Below are positions 1 to 9,424 of a stretch of 64,000 nucleotides of DNA, piece after piece. A program made the position numbers and the translations under genes. Position 1 is the stretch's first letter. The number at the start of each line of letters is the position of its first letter. The DNA comes from Halorubrum sodomense. GTDB taxonomy: Archaea > Halobacteriota > Halobacteria > Halobacteriales > Haloferacaceae. The notes beneath the pieces are model-generated. The model made no database searches. It was not told the origin of the DNA and saw only the letters and a program-made list of their open reading frames with translations. The stretch covers positions 478,059 through 542,058 of the forward strand of contig NZ_FOYN01000001.1 of assembly GCF_900111935.1 (NCBI RefSeq), read 5' to 3'.

Positions 1-203
1 ACCGTCGCGCCGAGCAGCGACTGGATCGGGAGGCTGAGGCCGACGGCGGCGACCGCGTCCTCGCCGACCCGCCCGAGCCAGAACGTGTCGATCAGCGCGT
101 TGGCGACGTACACGACGTTCTGCGCGACGAGCGGCGCGGCGAGGACGAGCAACACGCGCCCGACCGGCCCGTCGGTGACCGCCTCTCGGTCGACGTCCCA
201 CAT
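1..203 (-). CDS. MATE-family multidrug/cation exporter, N-terminal fragment
   Basis: The gene runs off the left edge; only the first 67 codons are present. The translation begins MWDVDREAV and continues into a hydrophobic first helix followed by the segment NALIDTFWLGRVGEDAVAAV. That D-x-F-W-x-G pattern after helix 1 is characteristic of MATE (multi antimicrobial extrusion) transporters, which export drugs or organic cations in exchange for Na+ or H+ across the cytoplasmic membrane. The ATG at 203 lies about 30 nt downstream of an AT-rich TATA-like stretch (228-240 on this strand), which supports the start. The rest of the protein lies outside the window, so the subfamily cannot be assigned. 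Confidence 0.85.
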   Translation of the reverse strand, partial: MWDVDREAVTDGPVGRVLLVLAAPLVAQNVVYVANALIDTFWLGRVGEDAVAAVGLSLPIQSLLGAT

Positions 204-227
204 CGAATCGTTTCGGTATTAGAAGGA

Positions 228-240
228 GATAATAAAAGAG
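228..240 (-). promoter_or_regulatory. TATA-like promoter element of the MATE gene
   Basis: On the minus strand this AT-rich run reads CTCTTTTATTATC. Its centre is about 30 nt upstream of the MATE start codon, the usual archaeal TATA position for a leaderless transcript. The rest of the 204-471 gap shows no gene. Confidence 0.5.
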
Positions 241-471
241 TGCTGGTCGTGAACACGACTCTCGAACCGGAGGGTCCGCCGTCGGTTCGTCCCGGCTCAC
301 CGGCGGTCCGGCCGTCCCGCGGCGGCGGTCGGTCTCCGGTCGCAGGCGGTCTGTCCGCCGCGCACACCGTCCCGGTTCCGCGCGCTCGGCGCCGGCCCGG
401 TTCCGCGCACAGGCCGCTTGCCGCCCGCGAAGGGAAACCTCTTAATGGACTACACACGGACTCTGTGATAT

Positions 472-1965
472 ATGAGCAACGGCGACGACGACCCGGCCGA
501 CGCCTCCGAGGAGGCCGACGCCGCGGACGACGGCGGGGACGCCGGCGAGTCGGCGGAGACGGCCGCCCCGACGCTCCCCGATGACGCGACCGAGGAGTCC
601 CTGACCGAGTACCTCGACGAGATCGCCGACCGCCTCGAGGCCGCCGAGACGGAGGCCGACCTCGACGATGTCGAGGCGCTCTTAGACGACGCGGAGACCG
701 GGATCGAGGAGGCGGACCTCCCCGAGCCGGACGAGGACGACGAGGACGCCGACGACCCCCGCGGCGACCTCGAAGCCCGCGTCGCGGAGCTCCGCGAGGG
801 GGTCGAAGACGCCCGCGGCCCCTACGGAGAAGACGTCGTCGACGCGGTCGAGGCGGCCGCCGGGACGGTCGAGGACACGGAGTGGACCGACGCCGGGCAC
901 GACGACGTCGCGGCCGCCGTCGCGTCGTTCGTCGCCGAGGCCGCCGACGCGATCGACGACGCGGCCCCTGACGCGATCGACGACGCGGCCCCTGACGCGA
1001 TCGACGTGGCGCCCGACGCGATCGACGGGGCCGAGGAGGACCCCGAGGCGCTCTTAGACGAGGTCGCGGACGGCGAGGAGACCGACGACGCCCCCGGGCC
1101 GATACCCGTCGATCGGCTCACCGCGGCGCTCGACGCCGTCGCCGCGGCGGTCGCAGACGCCGGCTTCGACGCGGACGACGACGCGGACGTGATCGCCGCG
1201 CTGCTGGAGGCGACCGGCGACCTGGAGGCCGCCCTCGACGACGCCGAGGAGTGGGACGACCTCGAGACCCACGAGCAGCTCCGGGCGCAGGAGTACTACG
1301 ATGTGCTCGGCCACTACAAGGACTTCCCGGTGGAGTGGGCCGCGCTGAAGGAGCACGAGTCGCGCGGGAACGTCGACATGATCCTGCTCGCGCTCGACTC
1401 GCTCCAGTCCGAGTTCATGGAGCGCCACTGCCTGGAGGCGTTCGAGCGGATGGGCAAGCGCGGCAAGACGGACGACTCCGTCGAGGAGGTCCTCGGCCGC
1501 GCCGAGAAGCGCGACCGGCCCGCGATCCGGATACTCGGGAAGATGGCGGCCGCGGAGGCGACCGACACCCTGATCGAGTACGTCGGCGAGGACTCGAACC
1601 CGCAGCTCCAGAAGGCGACGTTCAAAGCCCTCGGCGAGATCGGCGCGCCCGAGGCGGTCCAGCCGCTCGCGGACCGGCTCGACCCCGACGGCGACACCGA
1701 CGAGCTGGTCCGTCCCCACGCCGCCCGCGCGCTCGGGCTGATCGGCGACACCCGCGCCGTCAAGCCGCTCGCCGACGCGCTCGAAGCGCACCCGTCCGAC
1801 GACGTCCGCGCGGCCGCCGGCTGGGCGCTGCGGCAGATCGGCACCCGCGAGGCGCTCGAAGCGGTCGCCGAGTACGCCGACGAGCGCTCGTTCGTCGTCT
1901 CGACCGAGGGCGAGAAGGCGCTGGACGCGCTCGACGACGAGACCGAGCCCGCGGCGACGGCCTGA
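472..1965 (+). CDS. Acidic HEAT-repeat protein
   Basis: A 497-aa soluble protein. Residues 1 to about 260 are extremely acidic and low in complexity (Asp, Glu, Ala), with an in-frame 24-bp repeat encoding DAIDDAAP at 946-1029. A conserved-looking block follows (EEWDDLETHEQLRAQEYYDVLGHY region, residues ~260-340), then at least four HEAT/PBS-lyase-type helical repeats to the C-terminus (for example AVQPLADRLDPD and AVKPLADALEAH). HEAT repeats usually form protein-binding solenoids; no catalytic motif is visible. The ATG at 472 follows an AT-rich patch (TCTTAAT, ~440-446) at a leaderless-promoter distance. It is transcribed alone. Function is unknown; a scaffold role is inference. The N-terminal acidic tail is probably disordered. 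Confidence 0.75.
   Translation: MSNGDDDPADASEEADAADDGGDAGESAETAAPTLPDDATEESLTEYLDEIADRLEAAETEADLDDVEALLDDAETGIEEADLPEPDEDDEDADDPRGDLEARVAELREGVEDARGPYGEDVVDAVEAAAGTVEDTEWTDAGHDDVAAAVASFVAEAADAIDDAAPDAIDDAAPDAIDVAPDAIDGAEEDPEALLDEVADGEETDDAPGPIPVDRLTAALDAVAAAVADAGFDADDDADVIAALLEATGDLEAALDDAEEWDDLETHEQLRAQEYYDVLGHYKDFPVEWAALKEHESRGNVDMILLALDSLQSEFMERHCLEAFERMGKRGKTDDSVEEVLGRAEKRDRPAIRILGKMAAAEATDTLIEYVGEDSNPQLQKATFKALGEIGAPEAVQPLADRLDPDGDTDELVRPHAARALGLIGDTRAVKPLADALEAHPSDDVRAAAGWALRQIGTREALEAVAEYADERSFVVSTEGEKALDALDDETEPAATA
946..1029 (+). repeat. 24-bp in-frame tandem repeat (DAIDDAAP)
   Basis: Two identical 24-bp units (946-969, 970-993) are followed by two diverged or shortened ones (994-1014, 1015-1029) inside the acidic region of the HEAT-repeat gene. 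Unit length is a multiple of three, so copy-number change keeps the frame. Confidence 0.85.
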
Positions 1966-2047
1966 ATCGCCCGCGACTGTCCGTCTCGGGTCCAAGTAAT
2001 CGTCCCGGTCGCGAACCCTTTTATCAGATACCGGTGACAGGTCCCCC

Positions 2048-3772
2048 GTGTCGCTCCGTCCTCCGAAACGCCCGTCTCGCGTCGCGACGCTCGTCCTGCT
2101 CGTCGCGGTGACGAGCGTCGCCTGCTGTTCCACGGCGGCTGCCGCCCCTCTCGACGGGGGTGAACCGACGCCGACGAACGCGTCCGACGCCGCCCGTGAG
2201 CCGCGGATCGTCGAGCTGTACCCGAACCCGGCGACGGAGGAGGACCGCGGCGAGTACCTCGTCGTCTCCCTCCCGGAGCGCGGGAACTGGTCGCTCTCCG
2301 ACGGCTACTACGACGCCGACATCCCGGCGAACGCGAGCGGAACCGTGACGCTGTCGATGGCGCCGAACCGGACCGCGTCGATCCTCGGCGGCTCCGCGGG
2401 GGATACCGAGGCGACGGGTCCCGACACCCCGGAGATCCGTCGCCTGAACGACTATTTTCCCCTCTCGGCCTCGGGCGAACGGATCGAACTCCGTCGTGAC
2501 GGAGCCGCGGTCGACGTCGCCGCCTACGACCGCGCCAGCGAGGGGGACCGCTGGCGGGCCGCGTGGGGGGAGTGGCGGCCGCGAGGGTACGAGCCCCGGT
2601 CGCCGCGTCGAACGCCGGGCGCCGCCGTCACGCCGTTCGTCCTCCCGGACAGTCCCGGGATGCCCGTCGAACCGTTCCGAACCGCCGACGACCGCCTGTT
2701 CGTCGCCGGCTACACGCTGGCGTCGGAGCGGGTCGTCGAGGCGCTCGCCGCCGCGGCCGACCGCGGGGTGCGCGTTCGGGTGCTGCTGGAGGGCTCGCCG
2801 GTCGGCGGATTCTCGTCGCGGAGCGCGAAACTGATCGACCGGCTGACGGCCGCCGGCGTCGAGGTCCGGATCCTCGACGGCGAGGTCGAACGGTTCCGGT
2901 TCCACCACCCCAAGTACGCGGTCGCGGACGACGACGCCGTCGTCCTCACGGAGAACTGGAAGCCGTCCGGCACGGGCGGGCGGAGCAACCGCGGGTGGGG
3001 AGCGCTCGTCGAAGGCGACACCGGTATCGAGGGGAGCACCGGGACCGAGGGGGGCACCGCCTCCGAGCGCAACGCGACCGTCGCGGACGACCTCGCCGCG
3101 CTGTTCCTCGCCGACTTTCGGGCGCACGACGCGCGGCGGTGGCGCGATTTTCGCGCCGATACCGAGTTCTACGACGGCGGGCGGGCGAACGGCTCGTTCC
3201 CGACCCGGTTCGAGGCTCCGAGGGAGCCGGCGGCGGCGAACGTGACCGTCCTGACCGCGCCCGGCAACGCGGCCGACCGGATCGTCGCGCGGATCGACGC
3301 GGCCGACGAGCGGGTGCTCGCGGTCGTGCCGCGCGTCGGCGGTCCCGACGGTCGGATCGTGCGCGCGCTCCGACGTGCGGCCGACCGCGGCGTCGACGTT
3401 CACCTGCTCCTCTCGAACGCGTGGTACGACCGCGAGGAGAACCGGAACCTCTCGGCGGCGCTCGCGAACGAACCGATCGCGGTCGACCTCGCGGCGCCGC
3501 GCGGTCGGTACGGGAAGGTCCACGCGAAGGGACTCGTCGTCGACGACACGGCGATCGTCGGCAGCCTCAACTGGAACCCGAGCGCGACGACGAACAACCG
3601 GGAGGTCCTGATCGCGATGGAGAACGAGTCCGTCGCGGACTTCTACGCCCGCGCGTACGCCGCCGACTGGCGCGGCGGCGGCGTTCACCTCCCGATCACG
3701 CTCGTCGCCGGGTTCGGCGTCGCCCTCGCGGGGGCCGGTGCCGTCGCTCGGCGCGGAGTCGAGTTCGGCTGA
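2048..3772 (+). CDS. Secreted phospholipase D-fold protein with two HKD-type motifs
   Basis: A 574-aa protein starting at GTG. The N-terminus has basic residues then a hydrophobic stretch (VATLVLLVAVTSVACC), a Sec-type signal sequence. Residues ~50-170 resemble a lamin-tail-like beta domain (IVELYPNPATEEDRGEYLVV). Two phospholipase D motifs follow: HHPKYAV near residue 285 and HAKGLVVDDTAIVGSLNWNP near residue 492, the paired H-x-K-x4-D catalytic signatures of the superfamily. The C-terminus has a likely membrane anchor (LPITLVAGFGVALAGAGAVA) and a short charged tail. It is thus predicted to act on the cell surface. The substrate (phospholipid, nucleic acid or other phosphodiester) cannot be told from sequence. 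The first HKD is slightly degenerate (V-A-D-D), so its activity is less certain. Confidence 0.8.
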   Translation: MSLRPPKRPSRVATLVLLVAVTSVACCSTAAAAPLDGGEPTPTNASDAAREPRIVELYPNPATEEDRGEYLVVSLPERGNWSLSDGYYDADIPANASGTVTLSMAPNRTASILGGSAGDTEATGPDTPEIRRLNDYFPLSASGERIELRRDGAAVDVAAYDRASEGDRWRAAWGEWRPRGYEPRSPRRTPGAAVTPFVLPDSPGMPVEPFRTADDRLFVAGYTLASERVVEALAAAADRGVRVRVLLEGSPVGGFSSRSAKLIDRLTAAGVEVRILDGEVERFRFHHPKYAVADDDAVVLTENWKPSGTGGRSNRGWGALVEGDTGIEGSTGTEGGTASERNATVADDLAALFLADFRAHDARRWRDFRADTEFYDGGRANGSFPTRFEAPREPAAANVTVLTAPGNAADRIVARIDAADERVLAVVPRVGGPDGRIVRALRRAADRGVDVHLLLSNAWYDREENRNLSAALANEPIAVDLAAPRGRYGKVHAKGLVVDDTAIVGSLNWNPSATTNNREVLIAMENESVADFYARAYAADWRGGGVHLPITLVAGFGVALAGAGAVARRGVEFG

Positions 3773-3808
3773 AAACGACGTCGACTGTCGGCGGTCGCGG
3801 CCGCCGGC

Positions 3809-5782
3809 TCAGTCGTCGAGCGCGATGGTCGACGAGAGCGCCTCGTCGATCTCGGCGCCGGCCATCTTCTCGACGAGCGCCTCGATGACCTCGCTCCGGC
3901 GGCCCTTCACGAACTTGATCGAGCCGACGACGAGGTGGCCGCCGCCGGAGACGCCGGCCTCGGGCAGCTCCTCGTTCAGCTCGGTCACCATGTTCGGGAT
4001 ATCGAGCCGGACCCCGTCGGAGCGGAGCACGCAGAAGTCGGGCCCGTAGCCGATGGTGATGACCGGGTCGCCCGTCTCCTTCACCCGCGCGTCGTGGAGT
4101 TCGCCGGTCGTCTTCCCCGGCGCGGGGTAGGTGAACCGGTGGGCGTACTCGTCTAGGTCGATCCGGTAGAGGTGCGCGCCGGAGGCGAGCCGCTCGTATT
4201 CGACGTGGTCGTCGACGGCGTCGAGCTGGCGATCCACGTCGCGTTCGGCGCGCTCCGAGAGGAACTCCACGAGCTCCTCGTGACGCTGTTCGTCGTCGCA
4301 GCCCACGTTCAGGGCGTCGTTGACCAGCGTCTTCCCCTCGGAGTAGCGGAGCCAGTGGGCGGCGTAGTCGAGCGCCTCGCCGATGTCGAGGAGGTCGGAC
4401 TCGTCGTACCCCGCGCCCGCGGCGAGCGCGACGTAGTCGTCCATCGCCTCCGCCTTCGAGCGGTCGGAGAGGCCGGCGACCGCCGGCACGTGTTCGAGCT
4501 CCTCGGTGAGCGATGGGTCGATCAGGCGGGCGAGCTCGACGCACATCATCCCCGTCGTGACCCGGTAGTCCTCGCCGTGGAGGTAGGGATTGACGTGGGC
4601 GTCGAGCAGCGGCTCGACCGCCTCGGGGTCGGGGTGGTGGTGGTCGACGGCCGCGATGGGGATGTCGTAGTGCGCGAGGTTCTCGTAGGCCGGCACGTCC
4701 TCCTCGGTCGACCCGTTGTCGAGCATCAGCAGGAAGGGGAGCTTCTGCCCGTGGCGGGCCCGGCCTTCGAGCGCGAAGTTGAGGTCGCGGGTGACGTCCT
4801 CCATCTCGTAGTAGGGCGCCTTGCTCGGGAGCCGCTTGAACAGGTGGCGCGCCGCGTCCGGGTCCCCGTGGACCTCCTCGATCAGGTTCTCGACGGCGAG
4901 CTGGACCGGGATCGCGGCGCACATCCCGTCGCCGTCGGCGTGGTGCCGGACGCGGATCGGGCGGCCGGCGAGGACGGTCCGGCGGAGGAGTCGCGCGAGC
5001 TCGCGGAGGTCCTCGTGGATCGGCTCGAACGCCTCCCACTCGACGAGCGGGTCGACGTCGGCGGGCTCGGCGCGCTCGTCGAGGGCCGTCTCGTAGCGCT
5101 CGCGGGCGTCGCCGGCGCGCTCGTCGGAGAGCCGCTTCAGCGAGTCGACCTCGAGCTGGAGCGCCTCCTCGCGGCTCTCGATCGTCCCCGAGGCGTGGAC
5201 CATGTCGCCGACCTCGACCTCGGGGTACGCCCGGACGCCGGCGGACTCGAAGGCGGCACAGGAGAGGACGCCGGAGGCGTCCGCGACGGCGAACACCGTC
5301 GGGCCGCCCGTCTGTTTCGCCTGGACGACCTCCCCCTCGACCGTGACCTCGTCGCCCGGGGTGAGCCCCCGGACCCGCGAGACGGTCGGTTCGTGGGCGA
5401 CGGCTTCGGTGCGGTAGTCGTCGGGGTCGACGTCGTCGAACGCCACGTCGCCGTTCTCCTTCACCTCGGTGAGCCGGACGATCAGCCGGTCGCCGACCGC
5501 GTACTCGCCGTCGAGGTTCGACTCGTGGACCAGGCCGCTCACGGCGTCGGAGAGGTCGACGAACACGCCGTAGTCGACGACGCCGTTGACCTCCGCGTGG
5601 TACAGGGCGTCGACTTCTGCGTCTTCGAGGGTGCAGTCCGGCGCCAGGTCGTAGACGGTCGGGCGGTCGCCGGTCGCGCTCTCCGCTCGCTCGTCCTCGG
5701 CCGTCCCCTCCGCCGCGTCGGCGTCGAGTTCGGGGCTCGAATCGCCCCGCGTGCCGGAATCTCCGGCGGTGTTTTCGCTCAT
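3809..5782 (-). CDS. DHH-family (RecJ-like) single-strand nuclease with S1 and OB domains
   Basis: A 657-aa protein from ATG at 5782; a longer open frame extends upstream but lies over the divergent gene and is rejected. After an acidic N-terminus there is an S1 RNA-binding domain (residues ~60-115, [21 protein letters not shown]), an OB-fold nucleic-acid-binding domain (~140-220), a DHH phosphoesterase domain with [10 protein letters not shown] and DHHHPDPEA metal-binding motifs, and a C-terminal DHHA1 domain ending in [17 protein letters not shown]. This architecture is the archaeal RecJ-like/GAN group that degrades or trims single-stranded nucleic acids during replication, repair or RNA turnover. 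Which strand and polarity it prefers is not visible here. It is divergently transcribed from the JAMM-RibL pair. Confidence 0.88.
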   Translation of the reverse strand: MSENTAGDSGTRGDSSPELDADAAEGTAEDERAESATGDRPTVYDLAPDCTLEDAEVDALYHAEVNGVVDYGVFVDLSDAVSGLVHESNLDGEYAVGDRLIVRLTEVKENGDVAFDDVDPDDYRTEAVAHEPTVSRVRGLTPGDEVTVEGEVVQAKQTGGPTVFAVADASGVLSCAAFESAGVRAYPEVEVGDMVHASGTIESREEALQLEVDSLKRLSDERAGDARERYETALDERAEPADVDPLVEWEAFEPIHEDLRELARLLRRTVLAGRPIRVRHHADGDGMCAAIPVQLAVENLIEEVHGDPDAARHLFKRLPSKAPYYEMEDVTRDLNFALEGRARHGQKLPFLLMLDNGSTEEDVPAYENLAHYDIPIAAVDHHHPDPEAVEPLLDAHVNPYLHGEDYRVTTGMMCVELARLIDPSLTEELEHVPAVAGLSDRSKAEAMDDYVALAAGAGYDESDLLDIGEALDYAAHWLRYSEGKTLVNDALNVGCDDEQRHEELVEFLSERAERDVDRQLDAVDDHVEYERLASGAHLYRIDLDEYAHRFTYPAPGKTTGELHDARVKETGDPVITIGYGPDFCVLRSDGVRLDIPNMVTELNEELPEAGVSGGGHLVVGSIKFVKGRRSEVIEALVEKMAGAEIDEALSSTIALDD

Positions 5783-5921
5783 GGACACGTCTCGGGAACG
5801 GCCGGTGTTAAGCCTGTTCTCTCGGGGCTCACGGCACCGGACTCGATCGTCGACGGCCGAGAGACCCATCCGCGTCCCGCGGTCCGGAACCCCTATGAGG
5901 CGACGGCGACTTGTCTCGTTC

Positions 5922-6437
5922 ATGCGACTGTTCCGCTCGGACAAGCTCCTCGGCATCGCCCGAGAGACCCTGGAGTTCGTGCTCGAGGCGAGCGAGGAGA
6001 CGCACCCCAACGAGTACATGGGGTTCCTCCGCGCGGACGACGCCCGGAAGCTGGACCTCGACCGGGACGGCCAGGTGATCACCGACGTGCTCGTCATCCC
6101 GGGCACGGAGTCGAGCCCGACGAGCGCCAGCGTCCGCTCGCACATGAAGCCGAACGACATGCGCGCGGTCGGGTCGGTCCACTCGCACCCGAACGGCGCG
6201 CTGCGCCCGAGCGACGCCGACCTCGCCACCTTCGGACAGGGGAAGGTGCACATCATCGTGGGCGCTCCCTACGGGTGGGGCGACTGGAAGGCGTTCGACA
6301 ACGAGGGGGCCCAGACCACCCTCGACGTGCTCGACGTGGCGGTGCCCGACGAGCACTTCTTCGATTTCACCCAGGCGGACATCGACCGCGAGCTGGACGA
6401 CCGCGACTCCGGCGGCTTCCTCTCGTGGTTCAGATGA
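5922..6437 (+). CDS. JAMM/MPN metalloprotease (Mov34/PAD-1 family)
   Basis: A 171-aa single-domain protein with a complete JAMM zinc signature: H87-x-H89-x7-S97-x2-D100 and an upstream Glu near residue 29 (NEYMGFL). Archaeal JAMM proteins cleave isopeptide bonds between SAMP ubiquitin-like proteins and their targets, or release SAMPs during sulfur transfer. This one is a stand-alone domain like haloarchaeal JAMM1; assignment to a specific paralogue is not attempted. The ATG at 5922 is preferred; an in-frame ATG at 5895 would add nine basic residues. Its TGA overlaps the ATG of the downstream cytidylyltransferase gene by 3 nt, indicating translational coupling. Confidence 0.85.
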   Translation: MRLFRSDKLLGIARETLEFVLEASEETHPNEYMGFLRADDARKLDLDRDGQVITDVLVIPGTESSPTSASVRSHMKPNDMRAVGSVHSHPNGALRPSDADLATFGQGKVHIIVGAPYGWGDWKAFDNEGAQTTLDVLDVAVPDEHFFDFTQADIDRELDDRDSGGFLSWFR

Positions 6438-6886
6438 CGCGGGTCGTCGCGCAGGGGACCTTCGACCTGCTTCACCCCGGCCACGTCCACTACCTGGAGG
6501 ACGCGGCGACGTACGGCGACGAGCTCCACGCGATCGTCGCCCGCCGCCCCAACGTCACGCACAAGCCCGCGCCGGTGCTGTGCGCCCGCCAGCGGCGCGA
6601 CATGGTCGACGCCCTCGACGCGGTCGACGAGGCGCACCTCGGGGACCCCGAGGACGTGTTCGTCCCCATCGAGCGGCTCGACCCCGACGTGATCGTGTTG
6701 GGGTTCGACCAGCACCACGACGAGGCCGACATCGCGGCCGCCCTCGACGCCCGCGAGATCGACTGCCGCGTCGAGCGCGCCTCGGGCCGGGAGCCGAACT
6801 ACGAGGACGAACTGCTCTCCAGCGGCGACATCGTCGACCGGATCCTCCGCGAGCGCGGCGACGAATCGGACGCGACGCCCTCGTGA
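6434..6886 (+). CDS. ribL: Archaeal FAD synthase (RibL-type cytidylyltransferase fold)
   Basis: A 150-aa protein with the nucleotidyltransferase motif [10 protein letters not shown] (H14-x-x-H17) near the N-terminus and a downstream ISSGD-like segment ([12 protein letters not shown]) that closes the active site. This compact form, without a riboflavin kinase domain, is the archaeal RibL family, which adenylylates FMN to FAD (characterised in Methanocaldococcus). The start codon overlaps the stop of the JAMM gene (ATGA). Closely related members of the family handle glycerol-3-phosphate or phosphoethanolamine, so FAD synthesis is the best but not the only reading. Confidence 0.8.
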   Translation: MTRVVAQGTFDLLHPGHVHYLEDAATYGDELHAIVARRPNVTHKPAPVLCARQRRDMVDALDAVDEAHLGDPEDVFVPIERLDPDVIVLGFDQHHDEADIAAALDAREIDCRVERASGREPNYEDELLSSGDIVDRILRERGDESDATPS

Positions 6887-6982
6887 CTCGCCGCCGGAGG
6901 ACCCGGTCGACCGCCACGCGCCCGGACTCGCCCGGGGGCGGAAGCGCGGCATCTAAATGGGCTGACTCCCAAATCGAGGTGA

Positions 6983-8386
6983 GTGAATATCCCCGATAAG
7001 TTCCCCGCGGTGTTGGCCGCGGCCGCGATGGGCGTGTACCTCCTCGTCGTCGTCGGTGCGACCACCTCCCTCACGGAGGCGGCGACCGCCTGTGGCGGCT
7101 GGCCCGCCTGCGGGGACGGCGCCGCGCTCCCGACGGCGACCGAGGGCTGGATCGCCCTCGGCCACCGCGCGCTCGCGGTCGCCGTCGGGCACCTCGTCGC
7201 CCTCTCCGCCGCGCTCGCGTGGCGGAACGGTGCCGACCGTCGGGTTCGCGCCGCGCTCGCGCTCGCGCTCGTCGTCTACCCGGCCCAAGCGGGCGTCGGG
7301 GCTCTCGTCGCGGTCGACGGGCTGCCGGCCGCGCTCGAGTCGGTTCACCTCCTCCTCGGCGTCGGCATCTTCGGCGCCGTCCTCGCGGCGCTCGCCTGGT
7401 GGCTGGAGAGCGAGACCGGCGTGCCGGACGACGCGCCCGACGATTTCGAACCCGGTACCGACGACCTTCCGCCGATCGAGGACGCGCCGGAGCCGGAGAT
7501 CCCTTCCGCGACGCTCCCCCGGCTGAAGGCGACCGCGGCGGCGTACTTCCGACTGATGAAGCCGCGGCTGATGTGGCTGCTCTGCCTCGTCGCCGCGGCC
7601 GCGATGGCGCTCGCGGGCGGGTCCGGGTTCACGCCCCGGGTCGTGGCCGCGACGCTCGCCGGCGGCGCGCTCTCCATCGGCGCCTCCGGGACGTTCAACC
7701 ACGTCCTCGAACGCGACGTCGACAAGCGGATGCAACGCACCAGTGACCGCCCGCTGGCGACGGACCTGGTCCCGGTCACGAACGCCCTCGCGTTCGGCGG
7801 CCTGCTCGCGGTCGCCTCCCTCGCGCTGTTCTGGACGGTGAACCCCCTGACGGCCGCGCTCGGGCTGGTCGCCATCGCGTTCTACAGCGTCGTGTACACC
7901 CTTGTGTTGAAGCCCAACACGGTCCAGAACACCGTCATCGGCGGCGCGGCCGGCGCGCTCCCGGCGCTCATCGGTTGGGCCGCGGTCACGGGCGAGGTCG
8001 GCGGCGGCGGGCTGCTGCTCGCCGCGGTGATCTTCCTGTGGACGCCGGCGCACTTCTACAACCTCGCGTTGGCGTACAAGGATGACTACGAGCGCGGCGG
8101 CTTCCCGATGATGCCCGTCGTCCGCGGCGAGACCGCGACGCGCCGTCACATCCTCTGGTACCTCGGCGCGACGCTCGTCGCCGCGGTCGCGCTCGCCGCG
8201 GCCGCCGACCCGCTCGGCGCGCTGTACGCCGTCGTCGGGGTGGCCGTCGGAGGGGTCTTCCTCTGGACGGTCGTCCGGCTCCACTACGAGCAGACCGAGG
8301 GGGCGGCGTTCCGCGCGTTCCACGCCTCGAACGCCTACCTCGGCCTGCTGCTGTTCGCGGTCGTCTTCGACGCGCTGGTGGTCTGA
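6983..8386 (+). CDS. Haem A synthase (half-length CtaA) fused to protohaem IX farnesyltransferase (CtaB)
   Basis: A 467-aa membrane protein from GTG. Residues 1-140 contain about four helices with GHRALAVAVGH and ESVHLLLGV histidines, matching a half-size CtaA unit. After an acidic linker (~145-180), the rest is a UbiA-family prenyltransferase: NHVLERDVDKRMQRTSDRPL carries the first Asp-rich, metal-diphosphate-binding motif, and AYKDDYERGGFPMM the second. CtaB converts haem B to haem O and CtaA converts haem O to haem A for terminal oxidases. The adjacent ba3 oxidase operon at 12.2 kb fits this role. The fusion is recurrent in haloarchaea. Confidence 0.9.
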   Translation: MNIPDKFPAVLAAAAMGVYLLVVVGATTSLTEAATACGGWPACGDGAALPTATEGWIALGHRALAVAVGHLVALSAALAWRNGADRRVRAALALALVVYPAQAGVGALVAVDGLPAALESVHLLLGVGIFGAVLAALAWWLESETGVPDDAPDDFEPGTDDLPPIEDAPEPEIPSATLPRLKATAAAYFRLMKPRLMWLLCLVAAAAMALAGGSGFTPRVVAATLAGGALSIGASGTFNHVLERDVDKRMQRTSDRPLATDLVPVTNALAFGGLLAVASLALFWTVNPLTAALGLVAIAFYSVVYTLVLKPNTVQNTVIGGAAGALPALIGWAAVTGEVGGGGLLLAAVIFLWTPAHFYNLALAYKDDYERGGFPMMPVVRGETATRRHILWYLGATLVAAVALAAAADPLGALYAVVGVAVGGVFLWTVVRLHYEQTEGAAFRAFHASNAYLGLLLFAVVFDALVV

Positions 8387-8466
8387 GGCGGTCGGCGGCT
8401 CGCTCGGACGATCCGGGGCCGACCGCGACCCTCCCCTTTAATCCGGTTGGCGTACTACCGTCGAGT

Positions 8467-8709
8467 ATGACACGCGTCGAAATCGAGTACTGCGTCCCGT
8501 GTGGCATGTTGAACCGCGCTCAGGACGTCTCAGAGGCGATCCTCAAACAGTTCGGCGAGAGCGTCGACGAGGTCGCCCTGGTGACCGGCGACGCGGGCGT
8601 GTTCATCGTCCGCGCCGACGGCGAGGTCGTCTTCGACAAGGAGGAAGACGAGTACGACGTCGACGCCATCGTCCGCGCGGTCAAGCCGCACGTCGGCGCG
8701 ACCGCGTAA
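8467..8709 (+). CDS. Rdx-family (SelT/SelW/SelH-like) small thioredoxin-fold protein
   Basis: An 80-aa protein starting MTRVEIEYCVPC; the C9-x-x-C12 motif straight after the first beta strand is the hallmark of the Rdx family (selenoprotein W-like with Cys in place of Sec). A VDEVALVTGDAGVFIV strand and a C-terminal helix complete the fold. Family members are thought to act as thiol-disulfide redox partners; their targets are largely unknown. The gene sits alone, 80 bp after the CtaA/CtaB fusion, with an AT-rich TTTAAT about 20-30 nt before the ATG. Confidence 0.85.
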   Translation: MTRVEIEYCVPCGMLNRAQDVSEAILKQFGESVDEVALVTGDAGVFIVRADGEVVFDKEEDEYDVDAIVRAVKPHVGATA

Positions 8710-8823
8710 CATCCGACCGCGGTCTCGGCGTCGCTCTTCTCGTCGACGCAGCGCCTCGAAATTCCTTGCGGATAGTTCACGAGGCGCAAGCTAACTGTCG
8801 CTCGGCCGCGAACCGCCCCGGCG

Positions 8824-9411
8824 ATGTCGGACGCATCGGAGTGGGCCCGCGACGAACCTCCCGCCGAGCACCCGACCTCCGGGACCGACGATCCGACGCT
8901 GGCGGGTGACCCCGCGTCCGGCGCGGACGACCGACCGTAGCTCGCGCGGACTCGGTATCGGTCCCGGCTCGGAACCGCCGTCGTCGCCGTCGCCGTCCTC
9001 CTCACCGCCGCGCTCACGGCCGCGGCGTCCGTGGCCGTCGACGCGCCGTACGCGGGGGTCGAGGGCCTCGGTCCCGGGATCGTCCCCCCCGTTCGTCGCC
9101 CTGTTCACCTGCTCGGCGGGCTGGGATTCGTCTCCACCGCCCTGATCGAGCGGTTCGACGCCTCGGTCGGCAGGCTCCTCCGGTACAACCTCCGGCTGCC
9201 CGCCGCGCTGCCGCTCGGCGTCGAGATCTACCTGCTCTCGGACCTCGTCCTCGGTCAGGGCGTCGACGACGTGCCGCTCGTCGTCGGGACCGTCTTCCTC
9301 TCGGGGCTGTACGTGAACTTCGCGTACAAGCGCCTCGCCGCGCTGGCGCGCCGGCTCCTCCCCCCGGAGAGCGGTCGGAGCGAGGGCGGCACCGGACAGG
9401 GCGGGAACTGA
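8824..9411 (+). pseudogene. Small membrane-protein gene interrupted by an in-frame TAG
   Basis: From ATG at 8824 the frame reads MSDASEWARDEPPAEH with an acidic N-terminus, meets TAG at 8938-8940 (codon 39), and then continues uninterrupted for 157 codons to 9411. The post-TAG part looks coding: arginine-rich segment, a membrane helix (GTAVVAVAVLLTAALTAAASVAV), then GGLGFVSTALIERFD and a second hydrophobic region to YVNFAYKRLAALARRLL. No in-frame ATG, GTG or TTG starts the second part before the first helix; the GTG at 9031 would cut that helix off. I read it as a gene of 196 codons with a nonsense change (possibly CAG to TAG), a sequencing error, or stop readthrough. The protein family is not recognised. 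Confidence 0.55.
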
Positions 9412-9424
9412 CCGGCCCGGGGCC

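Noticed and set aside
4172..6886. Long plus-strand open frame opposite the DHH gene
   Set aside because: It is an antisense shadow of the DHH-family gene. Only its last 150 codons, from ATG 6434, are a real gene (RibL-type).
8938..8940. TAG as a pyrrolysine codon
   Set aside because: I know of no pyrrolysine machinery expected here, there is no sign of pyl genes in the window, and a nonsense mutation or sequence error is simpler.
9061..9145. Frameshift at the C-run near 9087 in the TAG-interrupted gene
   Set aside because: Another frame briefly reads PPFVALFT, but the main frame continues with plausible sequence through to 9411, so a second lesion is not needed.
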